NCBI RefSeq assembly: GCF_048771995.1
Contig: NC_133063.1
Coordinates: forward strand, 5,840,001 to 5,904,000
DNA: 64,000 bases
From: Taeniopygia guttata
Taxonomy: Eukaryota > Chordata > Aves > Passeriformes > Estrildidae
Direction of reading: 5' to 3'
Shown here one piece after another: positions 51,406-64,000 of the stretch. The first letter of the stretch is position 1, and every line of letters begins with the position of its first letter. The position numbers and the translations under genes were made by a program. The notes beneath the pieces were generated by a model, which had not been told where the DNA came from, searched no databases, and saw only the letters and a list, made by a program, of their open reading frames with translations.

Positions 51406-54400
51406 TTTATGCTAGGAATGTCAGAATGCTTCGTATACTTCTCTATTTACTGATGGATTTAAAGGAAGATAGGGCGAGAGGGTTCAATTGGGATTCCAAG
51501 GGTGTTTGAAGTCTCTCCCTACTGCTGCTATGGATCTTGTGCAGTAGCCCAGGAATAATGCTGGCAAGGCAAGGCAGGGCAGGACAAGGCAAGCTCTTAT
51601 TCTCTGCTTTATCTCAATGCCCACTGCTTCACTTACTTGTTCTTTTAAAAAAGAAAGTTTTTTACTCATACCAGAATGAACTTTCTGCCTGAACCTTGTT
51701 ATGATCCATGTCATATGATACTTCCTAAAACTAGGAAGGCCTGGAAATGAAAAGTCTCTTATTTCCTTTGCCTTTGTCCACAGCTCTATTTCACGGTCTT
51801 CCTTTACACTTTCTTCGTCACGTGAAGTCTCAATATTTCAAGGAAAATAACTAATGCCCCTGGTCAAAAATGTAAAGGTCTTCTTACTTTTTTTCTTGTC
51901 TCCTGTATTGTTCAAAGAGTGATGTCAGAAAGATGTTCAGGGTTGATTCTGCTGTCTCCTAGCTGTCTGAGCCAGCACAATAGAGCAACAGAGCTAAGTC
52001 TTGTGAAGAATTCAGCACCATCAGTGTTTGAGTATGTGTATAGGAAACCTGTGTAAGAAGGCTGCCTGATGAGTGGATACCTTTATAAGTACATATATGG
52101 CAAAATCCTGTCCTTCAAGAAAGATCTTTGCCACCCAGCATCTCATTTGGTTCAGAAAAAAAGTATAAGAGTAAAAACCAAGTTGTAAGCTGACCATTTC
52201 CCTTCCATTTGGGAAAACTCAAATGTTTAAATGTATGAAACATATTTGATGTACACTGGAATTTTCCAGATTGCTTTGTGTATTGTGAGACAGAGATGGT
52301 GCCTCAGATGTTCTCTCATTGTTTTTATACCTTTCTGAAGCATTAGAAAATAGGATTTAAAAAATAATATTACTTTAAAAATAATATTCTTGTAAGTAGA
52401 CAAAGTTTTAAAGTCTAGAAGGTGGAAGAGCAAACAATAAAAGCAATGTAAAGCAGAATATAAATGTATTGTGTATAATGTAATAATGAACATAACCCTA
52501 AGCCTACGCTAAAACCAAAAATTAGGTAAGAAGTGATTTGTTGTCTGGTGGGTTTATGGACCTGTTCAGCATTTGTGTCAGAAGAGAATTCAACTGATGA
52601 AGCGCAGCATAAGTATTAGGCATTACTTATTAGGTGGAATTTTTCAAAACCTAGTAAAACATAATCTGCATTTTAAGATTAGTTTAGAGCTAGAAATATT
52701 CAAGTATGGAAAATGTACCACTTCAGCTATTTTTACTTAAAATAACTTTTCTTCCTCAGCATTGCTAATTGAACACTGCTTAGAGATCTGTAATGCTAAA
52801 CTAAAAGTTCAAATGTTTAACTCATAATGTGTATTCTGGGAAAAGTTGAGTATATTGGTGTACATGTAGGCTTTCAAACTCCTGAGTTAATGTAGTCAGA
52901 TCTTTTTATAGAAAGATTCATGTCATCCATTCTTATCTTTACAGAGAAAAAGCACCTATGCTTAATATAGGCAACATTACTACTTCATTGAGATAAGTCA
53001 CAAAAAGATAATGTTACAGGGAGAATCACTAAAAACACATTGGGAAAAGATGTCGGAATACCACATTAGTGAAGAGTGATGATGTAATTATTGCTTGTAG
53101 TTCTTTATATATTCTTTTGCTTACCATCCTGCTCAGAGAATCCTAACTCCATTGTTTGCAGTGCTAGTAGTTGTAATATTGGTGCTGTGTCACAGCTTCT
53201 GCATATTCATAGGCCTGGAAATCCTTTTCAATCAGTGGAGGGACTGAGATGACATAAGAAATGTTTTCCTACTGCTCAGGGGTGCATAACCATTATTTAC
53301 AGTTTCTCTGGTGTGATGTAGCTGTTTTTTAAAAACCATGAAGAATTTGCTCAAATGAGCTGTAGAAATAAAGAGCACATGTAAATCTCAGCCCGAGATG
53401 TGTTAGTTGCTATTGAGATTCTCAAAGTAAAATGGATTAGCAAGCACTTAGTAGCAAACATGTGCCCAGGGCCTGAAAACCTTCAAATGTAAGGAGTATT
53501 TAGGGATTTTTGCCTACATTAACAACAGAAAAAGAAGAGTAAGATAGTTTTCAACAATGCCCAGAATGTCTTAGATGTGATTGTTCCAAGGTCTGCATTA
53601 TCCTTGATAAAATCCATTATTTTGAATGCCTTCCCATTTTATCAGGACAGATTTAGTCCCTGTCAGAAAGCAACCTGAACATCTGGGATTGGCAACAGGC
53701 AAGATTTGGATGAAGTGCTTCCTTTGCTCCTATGGGAAATCTGGTGGCTCATGGCCTGCCTTGCCATCACAGGGAGAAAACATTATGTTTTTAATATTAT
53801 TATTCCTCTGATGTGGTCAACTACCTCAGTCACTGGAGTTCAGAGGTCCTAGCCATGGTTGAGAGGTGGTTTGGATGATAAAGCTGGTGCTGTCTACTGT
53901 GACAATATTCCAAATAGGAACATTCTTTTAAGCTCAGTCAGGCTTTGGTCTTGACCCAATTTTAAAAAGAAGAAGGGAAAGTTTTTCCATGGCTGCACCG
54001 GGAGCAAGATCAATACACTTCTCTCTGCAAACCTTTCAATTTTTTCTGTTTCCTTCAAGCTATTTTCCCCCCACCACACTTTATTTTCCTTTATTGTAAG
54101 TTGTATATAAAAGTAAACTTTGGGATACTTCAGTGAAAAAGTCTTAGAACCACACAAAGAAAATCTGGCTCTAATGTTCATGTATCCCTATAGATGAAAA
54201 GCTTCATTTATAATCAGGAAGTAATTTGCATGTGTGAGGAAATTTAGGAGCTGAAGGTTATGCTGGTAGAGGGGCTACTTTCCTTTCAAGTCTACTGTGC
54301 TGTTTTTCTAATCAATTCTTCTAGCCTTTAATCAATCATTTTTGATTTAATTGGTACTGACTACAATCCTTTTGCTCTTCGCTCTGCTGCAGTTGTAGCT

Positions 54401-54565
54401 AGCACAAATCTGATTGTGCTTAAAGTGGACCCATTCATTTGTTTTCCAGGAGTGGAAAGCCTTATCCAAAAACCTTAAGTTTTCTCTAAATTCTCTGATT
54501 GAGTATAATATTGAAGTTAGAAACACAGGGACATTAGTTTCATGGCCAGCAGATAATTTGTTTAA
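51406..54565. other. Intergenic AT-rich stretch, no gene seen
   Basis: No recognised coding, RNA or repeat family. A small ggcaaggcaagg-type simple-sequence patch lies at 51563-51592. Confidence 0.45.
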
Positions 54566-55095
54566 TGTGGGATTTGTAATTTTCTCTTTTTAACCCCCCA
54601 TTCCCCCTCCCCCTTTCCTGCACATTCCCCCTTTGTCCTGTGACCCAGCCCACCCCTCCCCCTGCGGTCCTTTGTCCTGATGCTGTGTTCCCTTATCACT
54701 CCCTCTCATTCCCTTATCACTCCCCGTCTCCATGCAGGCCATCCCTGCCCCCAACCCCGCCTTTCCCATCGCTCTCCGTGGGGTCTCTGGAATTTCCCTA
54801 CCCCTGCCCCTGCCTCCTGTTCCCGTTGGCCGCGGCTCAGGTTCCCCCCTGCAGCCCCCAGCACGGGGAATAACCAACCCCCAGTATTACCAACACCCAG
54901 TAGGTGCCCCGGTGTCTCGGGAACATGCTTCTGCAATAAACACGTGTTTGCACCCGAGCCCCACGTCGCCATTTTGTCTGTTCCCGCGCTAGAACTGAGC
55001 CTCACAGAGCTGAAGGGAAAAGCAGCTGCCGCCCCTCCTCTCCTCCCGCTGTGCTCCTGCAGGCGCCTGCCCGGAGCCGGTCTCACACGGCAAAA
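54566..55095 (+). mobile_element. Candidate solo LTR, GC-rich, about 530 bp
   Basis: A C-rich U3-like block (54592-54860) leads to AATAAA at 54935-54940, a short G/T-rich stretch and a U5-like segment with cgccattttgtctgttcccg. The block stands out sharply from its AT-rich surroundings. It starts TGTGGG and is bracketed by gtttaa (54560-54565 and 55096-55101), a possible 6-bp target-site duplication. The right end reads ...cggcaaaa rather than ...CA, so the 3' boundary or the duplication is doubtful. No flanking retroviral body is seen. Minus-strand Arg/Gly-rich open frames here are shadows of the GC content. Confidence 0.55.
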
Positions 55096-58000
55096 GTTTA
55101 ATTTAAAAGAAAAATGTAAATACCTACCTTTTGTGCTGCTGTGGATTTGAGTATATCTAATATTTAAGTTAGCTGTGACTATGAGACTAATTAATTTTAA
55201 TTATTAATCTGTTACTAAAACCTCACAATTCTCAGGAGAAAATGTACCATTTTGCTTCTTATATTGCTTAAGAAAGTAAGGTTAAATGCAGCATTGCAAT
55301 TGTTTTGATTTAAAGACATTTTAATTTATTTTACCTTGACTTTGAAAATGAGTGAAGCAGCATTTGGCTGTGGAGAGTGCTGTGCATCTTTATTAGTGTC
55401 TTAATGTTAAAGCCCTTCTGACAAATATCTAAGTGTCTTGCATAGCATATTGAAATTCTGCTTTTCTGAGTTATACTTGAACTCATTGTCCAGCATCTAT
55501 GGCTTTCAAAGCTTTTAAGGCTCAATATTGATGATAGTAATACTGAGCTCTTGTACTTTTCATAAAATGTGTCTCTTCAGTTCATTGGTAAAGAACATGA
55601 AACACTGAGAGGCTAAACGATTTATCTACCTGAGAAGTCACTAGCAGAACCTAAGAGAAAAGAGGCTCAAATCACTTTTTCTAACCACCATACTTCACTT
55701 GATTCCTTGCCTTTGTAGACATCCATCACTGTGTCAAATTAAATTTGTACCAGTATGGTAAGAAATCTTTGAAAACATAAAAAAAGCATTCAAAATAAAT
55801 ATTGGAACAAGTTCTGTGGCTTTGCCACACTGTTTTTGCTACACTTCATTTTTGTTAGTGAAGTCAAAGGTTATTTACATCAAGCAAATACTGCTCTTCT
55901 GGATTTTTTCCCCAGCTGTTTTTGTCCTTTTGTGCAAGATGCCTTCTCTGCTTTGGATGTTCAGCTTTTTCATAGGAGCAAATTTAGAAGTTCTCAACTT
56001 TGTTGCCTGACAGGTTAAAATAGCTGATGTCCTCCAATATGGTACCCACATTGGAGTTGTATTCTGGGGGTGTTTACTTTCTATCAAGTTTAAATGAGGA
56101 GAAAACTCATCTTGATTTTGAGTTTTACAGCAGAAGGTATCAGTGGTTATGCCTCCTTTCCAGCTTTTCTTTCCTTTCCTCTCCTAACTTGACGTTCTTT
56201 CCTCTGAGAGGAAGTATCAGTCTTTATCACTGTGTGGGCTGGCTTTCCACAACAACATTTTGGTAAAGCTCTTGTATTTGTCCAGCTGGTGTTATTGCTC
56301 CAGGTGCTTCTGAGCAAAGGAGAAAACATTAACATGCAGGGTTCCTTGCTTTAAGCCCTGCTACCCCTGTTCCAGAGTCTTCAAGCAAGCCAGAAGCCTC
56401 TCCATCTTCTCTGGAGAGGGCAACAATGACTGGATTTAAAAACAGAGACAAAAATATGCGGGGTTTTCAAGGACCTTTTCAAGGTATGAGTTACAGAACT
56501 CTGCACTGACTCGGAAGCTTCCATAAAACCCACTACCAGCATTTTCTAAAATATCTTTTGTAATACAGAGGAGGCTTATGTGTGGTATTACACCATGGGT
56601 ATACCCAGACACTTCTTGGTTGTGATACCTGAGTGAGAAGGGTATTTTGAGTTTTGCAGTGAAGAGATACCACAGTGTTGCCCTAGTGCCAGACAGACCG
56701 TGCCATCTAGCAGAGCATGCTGCAAGGGAGCACATCTCCTCTCCTCTCCTCTGACTTTGCCAGAACCTCTGTGCTCCCTGCTGGGACAGATGTAACAGAG
56801 GGCTCTGCCAGCGGTATAAATGGTGGGGAAACTCATGTTCCACATAGTAACAGTGAAAAAAAGGAGAAGTTTTTAGGTGTGAATGAAGAGGATTGTTGTG
56901 TAATGTGTCAACTGAACTCAAACAGAGGGGTTGTTTTCTTGTAGTCTATAAAAATAGTAAAATATGGTTTAATTTCTAAATGACATACCATTTTGGTAAT
57001 GCAATTTTATATTGTCAAGTACTTGAACGGTTACAGATCTTTTTTCTTTTCTCATTGAAAGATTTTGCTGTTTGAAAAGAAATCACAGACTGCTCTAGTA
57101 GTTCCATTTTTAATTTGTATGTTTGTGTTTATTGATATATTTACTGTTCACTGTATTCCTAAAGTGGAGAATGCTCAAAGTATCACAGGAGAAACCCAGG
57201 ACATGAGAGGAACCTAACTTCATGGCATTAGTTTTCCCTTTTTTAAAGACTTCTTTCCCTAAACACACTGCCTTGTGTTCAGCAGAGGTTTCATTTTGTT
57301 TTGGCAAAATCTCACTTTTTCAATTATTCTGCAGTCTATGACAAAGCCTTTTAAAAAAAAAAAAAAATTCTATGTGTGCATAAGTAACAGCAAAAAGACA
57401 GTTAATACTGACCTTTTTCTACCTCCTTATCCCTTTATTCTGGAGCAGATTTTGTGATTTTGAAGTTTTTACCACTGAAACACTGTAAGCAAGGTGCAGC
57501 CATCATAGTACCCTCAATTTTCTGAAAAGTGCCTTTAGCTGGTTGTGTGTTCTGTTGCTTTTTTCTCTTATACTTTCTTCTATTTTTTTTAAATGAAGGA
57601 AGAAATTAAGACCAAAAGAAAGAAAAAAAAAAAAAAGAAAAAGGAAATAAGAAGAAAGAAAAAAGAAAAAAGAAAAAAAAAAAAGAAAAAAGAAAAAAGA
57701 AAAAAGAAAAAAGAAAAAAGAAAAAAGAAAAAAGAAAAAAGAAAAAAGAAAAAAGAAAAAAAAAGAAAAAAAGAAAAAAGAAAAAAGGACAAAGAAAGAA
57801 GAGCTTTACTATGTAGAGAGTAATCATGTGCATAAGAGTCACTGCTGTAGAAAATGTAGGTAAGTGGAGCTGTGGAAGAAGCAGATGGAGGGAAAATAGA
57901 GAAATAATAATTTGGAAAAATTTTCTTCTCTTGACCCATATGCTTCCGCTTCTTGACATTCATTTCTCCCAAATGTTGTTGATGTAAGTCCTGAGAATCT

Positions 58001-61000
58001 GCTGAACTGTTAGTAGTGCTTACTTTAAAGCAATGAAAAAGTATCTCAGTAAAGATGGGTGAACAGTAATATTAAAAGTACATAAGGTAAGCAGAATTCT
58101 GAGCAGAATAAACTTTAAAATCTTTCTACAAACTACCGATGAGTTCCTTAAAATGCTGAAATTGTGCATGCGTGAAACAGCACAAAAATGGCCAACAACC
58201 TCGTGCTGCAAGGTCAAGTCTAACCAAAAACTAAACTACCCAATTAAGAAGTGACACCTAAATTATTTCCCTTTCCTACCCAATAACTCACCCTAAAGAC
58301 CTGCAATACGGATTTTTCTGCCCAATTACAAGATACCACCTAAATCCAAGAAGAAAGAGGAAGAAGAAGAAAGAAAAAAGTAACTCTAGACAACTCCCTA
58401 TATCCTCCATCTTGAACTCACCAATAACATACTAAAAATCCTAAAATCTAAATTTCTCACCCATGTGACATATTACACTACTCTACAATCTCTACAATCT
58501 ATTTCACACTTCTGTAGTTTCTAGTTTACCTTGAGGCTTTGGAAGTTTTCTCCATGAATGAGGGTCAAAGTCAGTGCCATGAAGAAGCCACAGGGATCCT
58601 TGAAGGCAAGCACATGGGGAAAAGGGATTTCTGGATGAAGTATTTTCTTAATTCAGTGGACATAGCCTAAAGCAGTGTATTGGGGTGGCTTCACCCTGGC
58701 CTCATGTGGTAGTTGTCTATAGTTTTTATGAATAAACATCAGTCCTGGACAATATCAGCCAGCTCCCCATAGCTTCCCCAAAGTGCTGATCTTTGCTGCC
58801 TGGAGGTGCTGTGATGGAGGAAAGAGAAGCAGTGTGTGAGGCTTCTGTGCATTTCCTTCTTCACTATCAAATACCATAACTGAGTGTCTGTATATTTACA
58901 GTTTCAACTCAGTAGATTTAAATACATAAGGGACGACAGCTTCTTTGTCAAGTTAAAAGTCCAGCAACTGGAAAGGCTCACTTGAAGGTGCTGCTGCTGT
59001 TTTTTGGGTCTGCATGGTTTCCTTGGAATTATCCAGAATGATAAAGAAGTTGGACTTTTTCTCATCAATTCAGTTCTTAGAAAAATCTACCTTACCTCCA
59101 GGCCAACATATTTACAGAAAAGTACACTGTAAATATAATTTTTATTCATAGGAAAAAGTTATGATAGTTTTAGACAAATACCCAAAGCATGCTGGTATAC
59201 TCCATCACTAAAAAAAGCAGAAGAGCAAGGAGACATCACCGTAGGGATGCACACATTTAATCTGATTTTGTTAGATGGGTGATCTTCAACTAGAGCAGGA
59301 AACTCAGCAAGTCAGTACACACATTTTCTCATTTGGTTTTAAGAGCTGCTGTTTGACTGTTTGATTTCAGTTCATTTTAATTGATTGAATGAAGCTTAAA
59401 ATGGTCTAAGTATCAAAAAGGGGCTGAAATGATAAAAAACTGTGAATTCTGGCAAATATAGCTACTTTGGTGTAAATGTCTGTGCGGACTCATTTGGTTC
59501 TTGGACAAAGTATAAAAACAAACAATTTACTGAAAGTCAATAGCAAACTGCCAGGATTAATTAAAAAAAAAAAATTTGCTCCTGAAGGCTTATGCAACCT
59601 ATTACTTTGTTCTTGCTGCTATTCCAGCCGGATTAAGCCTTCTATTTTTAGAACCTTTAAAAGCATTATTTTTTATTTTATTTTTATGTCTTAAAATAAA
59701 TTGCACTAAGTTCAAACAGGGTGCTAAAAGTTATTTTAGCTCTTCACTGGTTCAGAAATCTTCTAAAAATATGCTTGACTTTGTTGGAGGGCTATAGAAT
59801 TTGATGTTGCTGTTGAACTTTTGCATCTCAAAATTTTTTGTTCTTCAAAGTAAAGCTCTACAGACCTGAACTCTGTGCAGTTAAATGTTGCTGATTCATT
59901 GTGCTTACATATTTTTACATAAATAAGAGTGACTGCAGACACCAAAACTCTTATTGCTGTATTGTTGTAAACTGTGTACAGATTGTAATGTTATTTTGTA
60001 TTTGAGGTTAAACTTTGGGCTTTTATCTTCTATCAAATCCTATTTTGAATTTAATCAACAAATTTTATGTGTATTCAAAAGCAATTATAAGTGAATTTTC
60101 TCCACAGCTTTCATGTTCTCAAAGACAACACTTCACCAATTTTCTGCATTCAGTTCTTGAATTCAATTTTTGTTACAAGATGCTCTGCCATGCCTCTTGA
60201 AGTTTGGATGCAAAGTAAATATAAAAGAAAATTCTTAAATATCTCCACCCCCACAATTTGTGTTTCACAAAGAGATGGAACTACTTCTTTCTGTGAGCCA
60301 TATCTGGTTCATATTTTCAGAACACTGCTACTGAACAAATACTGCTAGAAAAAAATGGGGCATAATTAAATTTGAAATGGACAATACGCGTATTATCAAG
60401 ACATAATTCAGATAGCAAAGTAGTGTTCTGAATTTATGCATGAGTCTATGTATTATTTCTGCAGGACTTGCTGCCCATAACTAAGCATTGGATATAAGCC
60501 AAATGAAGTTAAATAACTACGGAGGATAATTTAGTTTCTTTGGATTCACATACCATGTTCTTTACTTATCTGCTCAAAAATAAATGTCATATCTTTTCTA
60601 AAAGCCTTTTCCTGCCTGTTATTTAAACCTGTCAATTTGTCTGGTCTGCTCTGCTGTTTTGTTCTCCCTTGACCAAGTGAGGACATGGTGTAGCAGAACT
60701 GATGTTACTTGTGTGACAGCTAACTTTTACTGACAGAGCTTATGCTGTGACTGAATCCTCAAGCAGACACTGCTGAAATAATCTGAAAATATCCTATGGT
60801 TCATTAAATATTTCTATTTTGTCATTATGCCTAGTGTGGTAAGTAGAATATCTTTCATGAGAGAAGTGTCCTGAAACACAGGGTCTGGATGTCCTGCTGG
60901 AGTTTTTAGAGTTTGCTGAACCACGTCTGATGAAGCATTTTCTTAGCTGTGCCTGAGAAAGAAGTGGATATTCTAACCCATTCTGCAGACAAACCTTTCC

Positions 61001-62635
61001 TAATGGAATTAAAGAGTTGCTGCAGAGTGCTTATGCAATTTGTCAAAAATCACAGCCATACCTCCACATTCAGAGTAGGAGTGGTGGCACTAAGAACGTA
61101 CTTTTTTCTTGAAAAGGCTGTCAAACTTTTTTGGCTATATGTTAACTCTTAAGGGGCTTCAACAGCTGTGCAGGTCACTGTGTGGGAGACACAAGAAGGC
61201 AAAATTATGCATTTTGGTATAGCATATATAATTGAAATAGCTCATCTGAGACTGCACTAACAAGAGATGGAAGAGATGGATGTGACGATATCAAAAGATT
61301 TCAAGAATTAATTTGATTTTTGCTGATTTTTCATGCCAAATTTTAAAGCAAAATTAATCTTTCACTTTAGTCTTTCAAACAATGAAGTTTTCCTAAAAAA
61401 AAAGTCCCTGGCTGCATTAAAAAACCCCATTTAATATCTTCTAGATTATGTTTGCTTTGATTGCTATACTTTCCTCAATTTTTTAATTGACAGAAAAAAA
61501 ACACCAAAAAACGTTATGCATATGCTTTTTATTGCAAATGTATTTTTTCTGTACATGCTGTAATGGAGGGATGTTTCAGCTGAGATTACCCTGCCTATCA
61601 AGTGCAGTGATTTCAGCAGTTAAGGATTCCTAAGTGCAATACCACTCAGTCCTTATAAGCAAAGTTATCTCCAGGTTTCTTTGGGGCAGGAGATGGTTCT
61701 TGAATTAGAAACAGGAAGCTAATACATTTCTTTGTATACAGTGGGACCTGTGATTTCTGCCATCACCAAAACCTTGCATGAGTAAATTTCCTTGTAATTC
61801 CCTACCAGTTTATCTGTAATTCATATGCACTGGTCTGACCTTCCCCAGTCCCAGTTTATCCTTCCTAGAGTCCTTTCAAGTGTTAAATACTATTTTCTGC
61901 ATATCAGCATTTGCTCTCTAGGTTTGTCTTTAGCTTAAACAACCGACATGTATGCAAAATAAGCTCATCTGCATTGCAGGAAAAAGTTTAAAAGATGTCT
62001 GGGTTTAGGGGTAAAATTTCCCAATTGTTTTAATACCAAACTTTCAGTCTGGTCTCATCAGAGATCAATGAGGCACAACATTATCATAGCACAGTGACTG
62101 CACTACAACGGTGAGGTGTAGATAAGTGGAAGAGAAATATTCCAAAAACCTTGGTACAGTGGCAATTGGTTCTGTTTCCAAAACTGCTTTTGCTGCTCTG
62201 GGCTCTGGTTAGGCAGTTCTTTCCTGACTAATTCCTATCACCTCACTTCGGTTCAGCTTTGTAAGAAAAGCAAGGAGATGCAACACGGTAAATAGATGGG
62301 TGTGGCAGGGAGCTATGTAAGGCTGGTGACTTCCTGACATCCTTGCCCCTGGTCCTGTGGCACGAGCTGGTTTTTATGGTCCTTTCACACAGCATTGTCT
62401 TTGGCTTTGTCTCTTCAAAACACATGCCCAGGTGTTACAGACCAAACCCAAATCCAAACCAAGAAATCAAGTAATAAATCAAAGCTGATTCAACTTCACT
62501 AAGAATTTTTCCAGTCTCTCTGGTTTTTTTTTCTTTCTTATATATATTTTTTTAATTTTCCTCATCGAATTTAAGGTATTCTGAGTTAAGGCGATAAGGC
62601 CTGTGATTAATGGATGCCAGAATTATGATACTGCA
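55096..62635. other. Intergenic AT-rich stretch, no gene seen
   Basis: About 7.5 kb without recognised genes or dated repeats, apart from the purine tract at 57611-57800. It also has a GAA-rich patch at 58350-58380. Confidence 0.45.
57611..57800. repeat. Polypurine array of AAAAAAG heptamers
   Basis: Almost 190 bases of A and G only, mostly a strict seven-base unit AAAAAAG (clearest at 57684-57760) with some length slippage at both ends. Lys/Arg-only (plus) and Phe/Ser/Leu-only (minus) open frames across it are low-complexity artefacts. Confidence 0.95.
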
Positions 62636-64000
62636 TGTCATGGTCTGACAGTGTCACAATGCCAGTGCCCCCATGAAAATGCAATCTCTGAATTGAATGC
62701 TGTGAAATGGGATCGAGAACAGAGCAAAACAGGCCCAAGCTTAGTAACAAGGGGAAAAAAAAGGTTTATTAAGCTACTACTATTATACTACTATAAAAGG
62801 AAAAAGAAAGAAAAAACACACACAAAATTGAAAATGAAAACCTTCTAAAGCATTCCTCCTCCCACCACCCAATTCTAGCAAACCACAGTGAGACACAATC
62901 TGGACCCCAATCAGGTTTCCACCCTCCAGACAATTGATACTCAGTCCATTGAGGGAGAGAGGAGCCTCTCCTGTGCCACAGACCCCCCAAGAAACACAGC
63001 TGCCACATCCTGTGCTTCCATGTCACCACATGGCACCTCCTGGAGAAAAAGTTTTCCATGGTGACCCTTCTCCTTTCCATGCACAGTGCTCTCACCACCA
63101 ATGCATGGATGGAAAGACTGCTTTTAGGATTTTTCCTTTCAAGGATGCCCTGCCAAGAAGGGAAAAAAAAACCAGTTCAATTTCTCATTTTTGGGACCAC
63201 AGTCCCCCCTATTTTCCCCTGGGGCCAAGGGTCCAAGAACAGAGATATTCTTCTCTTCTTCATCTCTGAAGACAGGGGCACCGCCAAAAACCTCCCTAAC
63301 TTTTCTCTGTTTGCTCCACTTCTGTCTTTTCCCAGCTGAAGCAGGTCTCTTGGCTCACCGGCATCCTCCTAAAATACAGTCTCTCTTGGAGGAGAAGATC
63401 GGTTCAGTCTGTGGCTACCAAGAAAAAAGCCCAGCCAAAAGCCACTCCATCATCTCCTCTCACCTAGAATTTCTCCTTCTAACATCCCAGGGTCCAAGCT
63501 GTCTCTCTTCCTCTCTTTCAAACTGAGGAGGAGAAAAATTTCACAAAACCTTCATTTCTCAAGGAAGGGTTAAAAGTCCCGACTCCCAAGGATGGCTCGC
63601 TGCCCAGACTCCAGCTCCCACAGGCAGCTGGACACTCTGCAGCTCCCCTGCTCTTCTCCTTCCCATGGTGAACTGCTGGCAAAACTGCCGGCAAAACTGA
63701 CGCTGTCTCTTTCTCTCTCTCTCTCTAGAGAGAGACTCTGTGGTGGGGGAACAGAGACATCCCAGATTTCTCCACCCTTCCATCTGCCCATCCACCCTTG
63801 GGCCTACCTCAGTCAGGCCATGGGCCTTCCCCTCCGCCACCCAGCCATGGGCCGGGCAGGGGAGAGTCCTGCACTGACCACTGACCGGAACCAAAGAGAG
63901 CGAGTTCTCCTGGGAATTCTGCTTTTAACCCCTCTGTGTTCTCAGAGGCATGTCCACCTTTAATTGGTCAATATCCAAATTTACCTCTTCCTTCCGAGAA
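62636..64000 (-). mobile_element. Long ERV LTR, minus strand, running off the window
   Basis: The plus-strand left end TGTCATGG is, on the minus strand, an LTR end in CCATGACA. A minus-strand AATAAA (plus TTTATT at 62765-62770) lies about 130 bases inside, giving a plausible R/U5. The remainder up to the window end is consistent with a very long U3, with a run of ag/tc dinucleotides at about 63710-63740. It resembles a passerine LTR repeat that I recall but cannot name with certainty. Because the 5' end of the LTR is beyond 64000, total length and the presence of a proviral body are unknown. Several long open frames here on both strands have no domain and are not genes. Confidence 0.65.

Noticed and set aside
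54590-55150. Overlapping Pro- and Arg/Gly-rich frames in the GC-rich island
   Set aside because: GC-rich sequence gives long frames in several phases at once. The LTR-like poly(A)/U5 layout explains the block better.
57589-57972. Open frames of 76-127 codons on both strands across the purine tract
   Set aside because: They are simple translation of the AAAAAAG array (Lys/Arg or Phe/Ser/Leu only) plus short flanks.
63592-63963. 123-codon plus-strand and 111-codon minus-strand frames near the window end
   Set aside because: They overlap inside the LTR U3, have no recognisable domains and contain dinucleotide-repeat-encoded residues.
1-64000. tRNA, rRNA, CRISPR or bacterial operon features
   Set aside because: None seen by eye. 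Gene structure and repeats are those of a bird nuclear genome. A tRNA or snRNA scan was not possible here.

Overview
The window looks like bird nuclear DNA, most likely from a songbird. The evidence is a multi-exon kinase gene with GT-AG introns, several CR1 LINE remnants with the CR1-type 3' end, and LTRs of avian-type endogenous retroviruses (ERVs) on an AT-rich background. No bacterial, phage or CRISPR features are present. Species and chromosome cannot be read from the sequence alone.

The only gene I can support is at the left end. Eight exons between 583 and 4633 (+ strand) encode a 288-residue protein that is essentially the catalytic domain of a p21-activated kinase (PAK1/2/3 type). 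All splice sites are canonical, the frame is open throughout, and a poly(A) signal follows at 4721. The CRIB/autoinhibitory half of a normal PAK is not visible, so the gene is either catalytic-only or continues left of the window. PAK3-like kinases are known to have multiplied in the zebra finch lineage, and this copy fits that family.

From about 5.5 to 8.9 kb lies a mosaic of retroviral-type debris: a polypurine tract followed by an LTR start, an apparently minus-strand piece, and a plus-strand LTR with its own poly(A) signal. From about 9 to 62 kb I see no gene. This stretch is AT-rich DNA carrying five or six CR1 remnants, all with their 3' end on the left (antisense to the + strand), LTR copies at 22.2, 40.8 and 54.6 kb, microsatellites, an exact 68-bp tandem duplication at 11.44 kb, a 16-bp-stem hairpin at 29.4 kb and a long AAAAAAG heptamer tract at 57.6 kb. 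The window ends inside a long minus-strand LTR that starts at 62,636.

The clearest evolutionary signal besides the kinase is a 279-bp LTR-like insert with a perfect 6-bp target-site duplication, nested inside an older CR1 at 40.8 kb. The kinase-specific signal is a set of replacements in the activation segment and catalytic loop. The main phosphoacceptor Thr of PAKs is Ser here, yet every core catalytic residue is kept.
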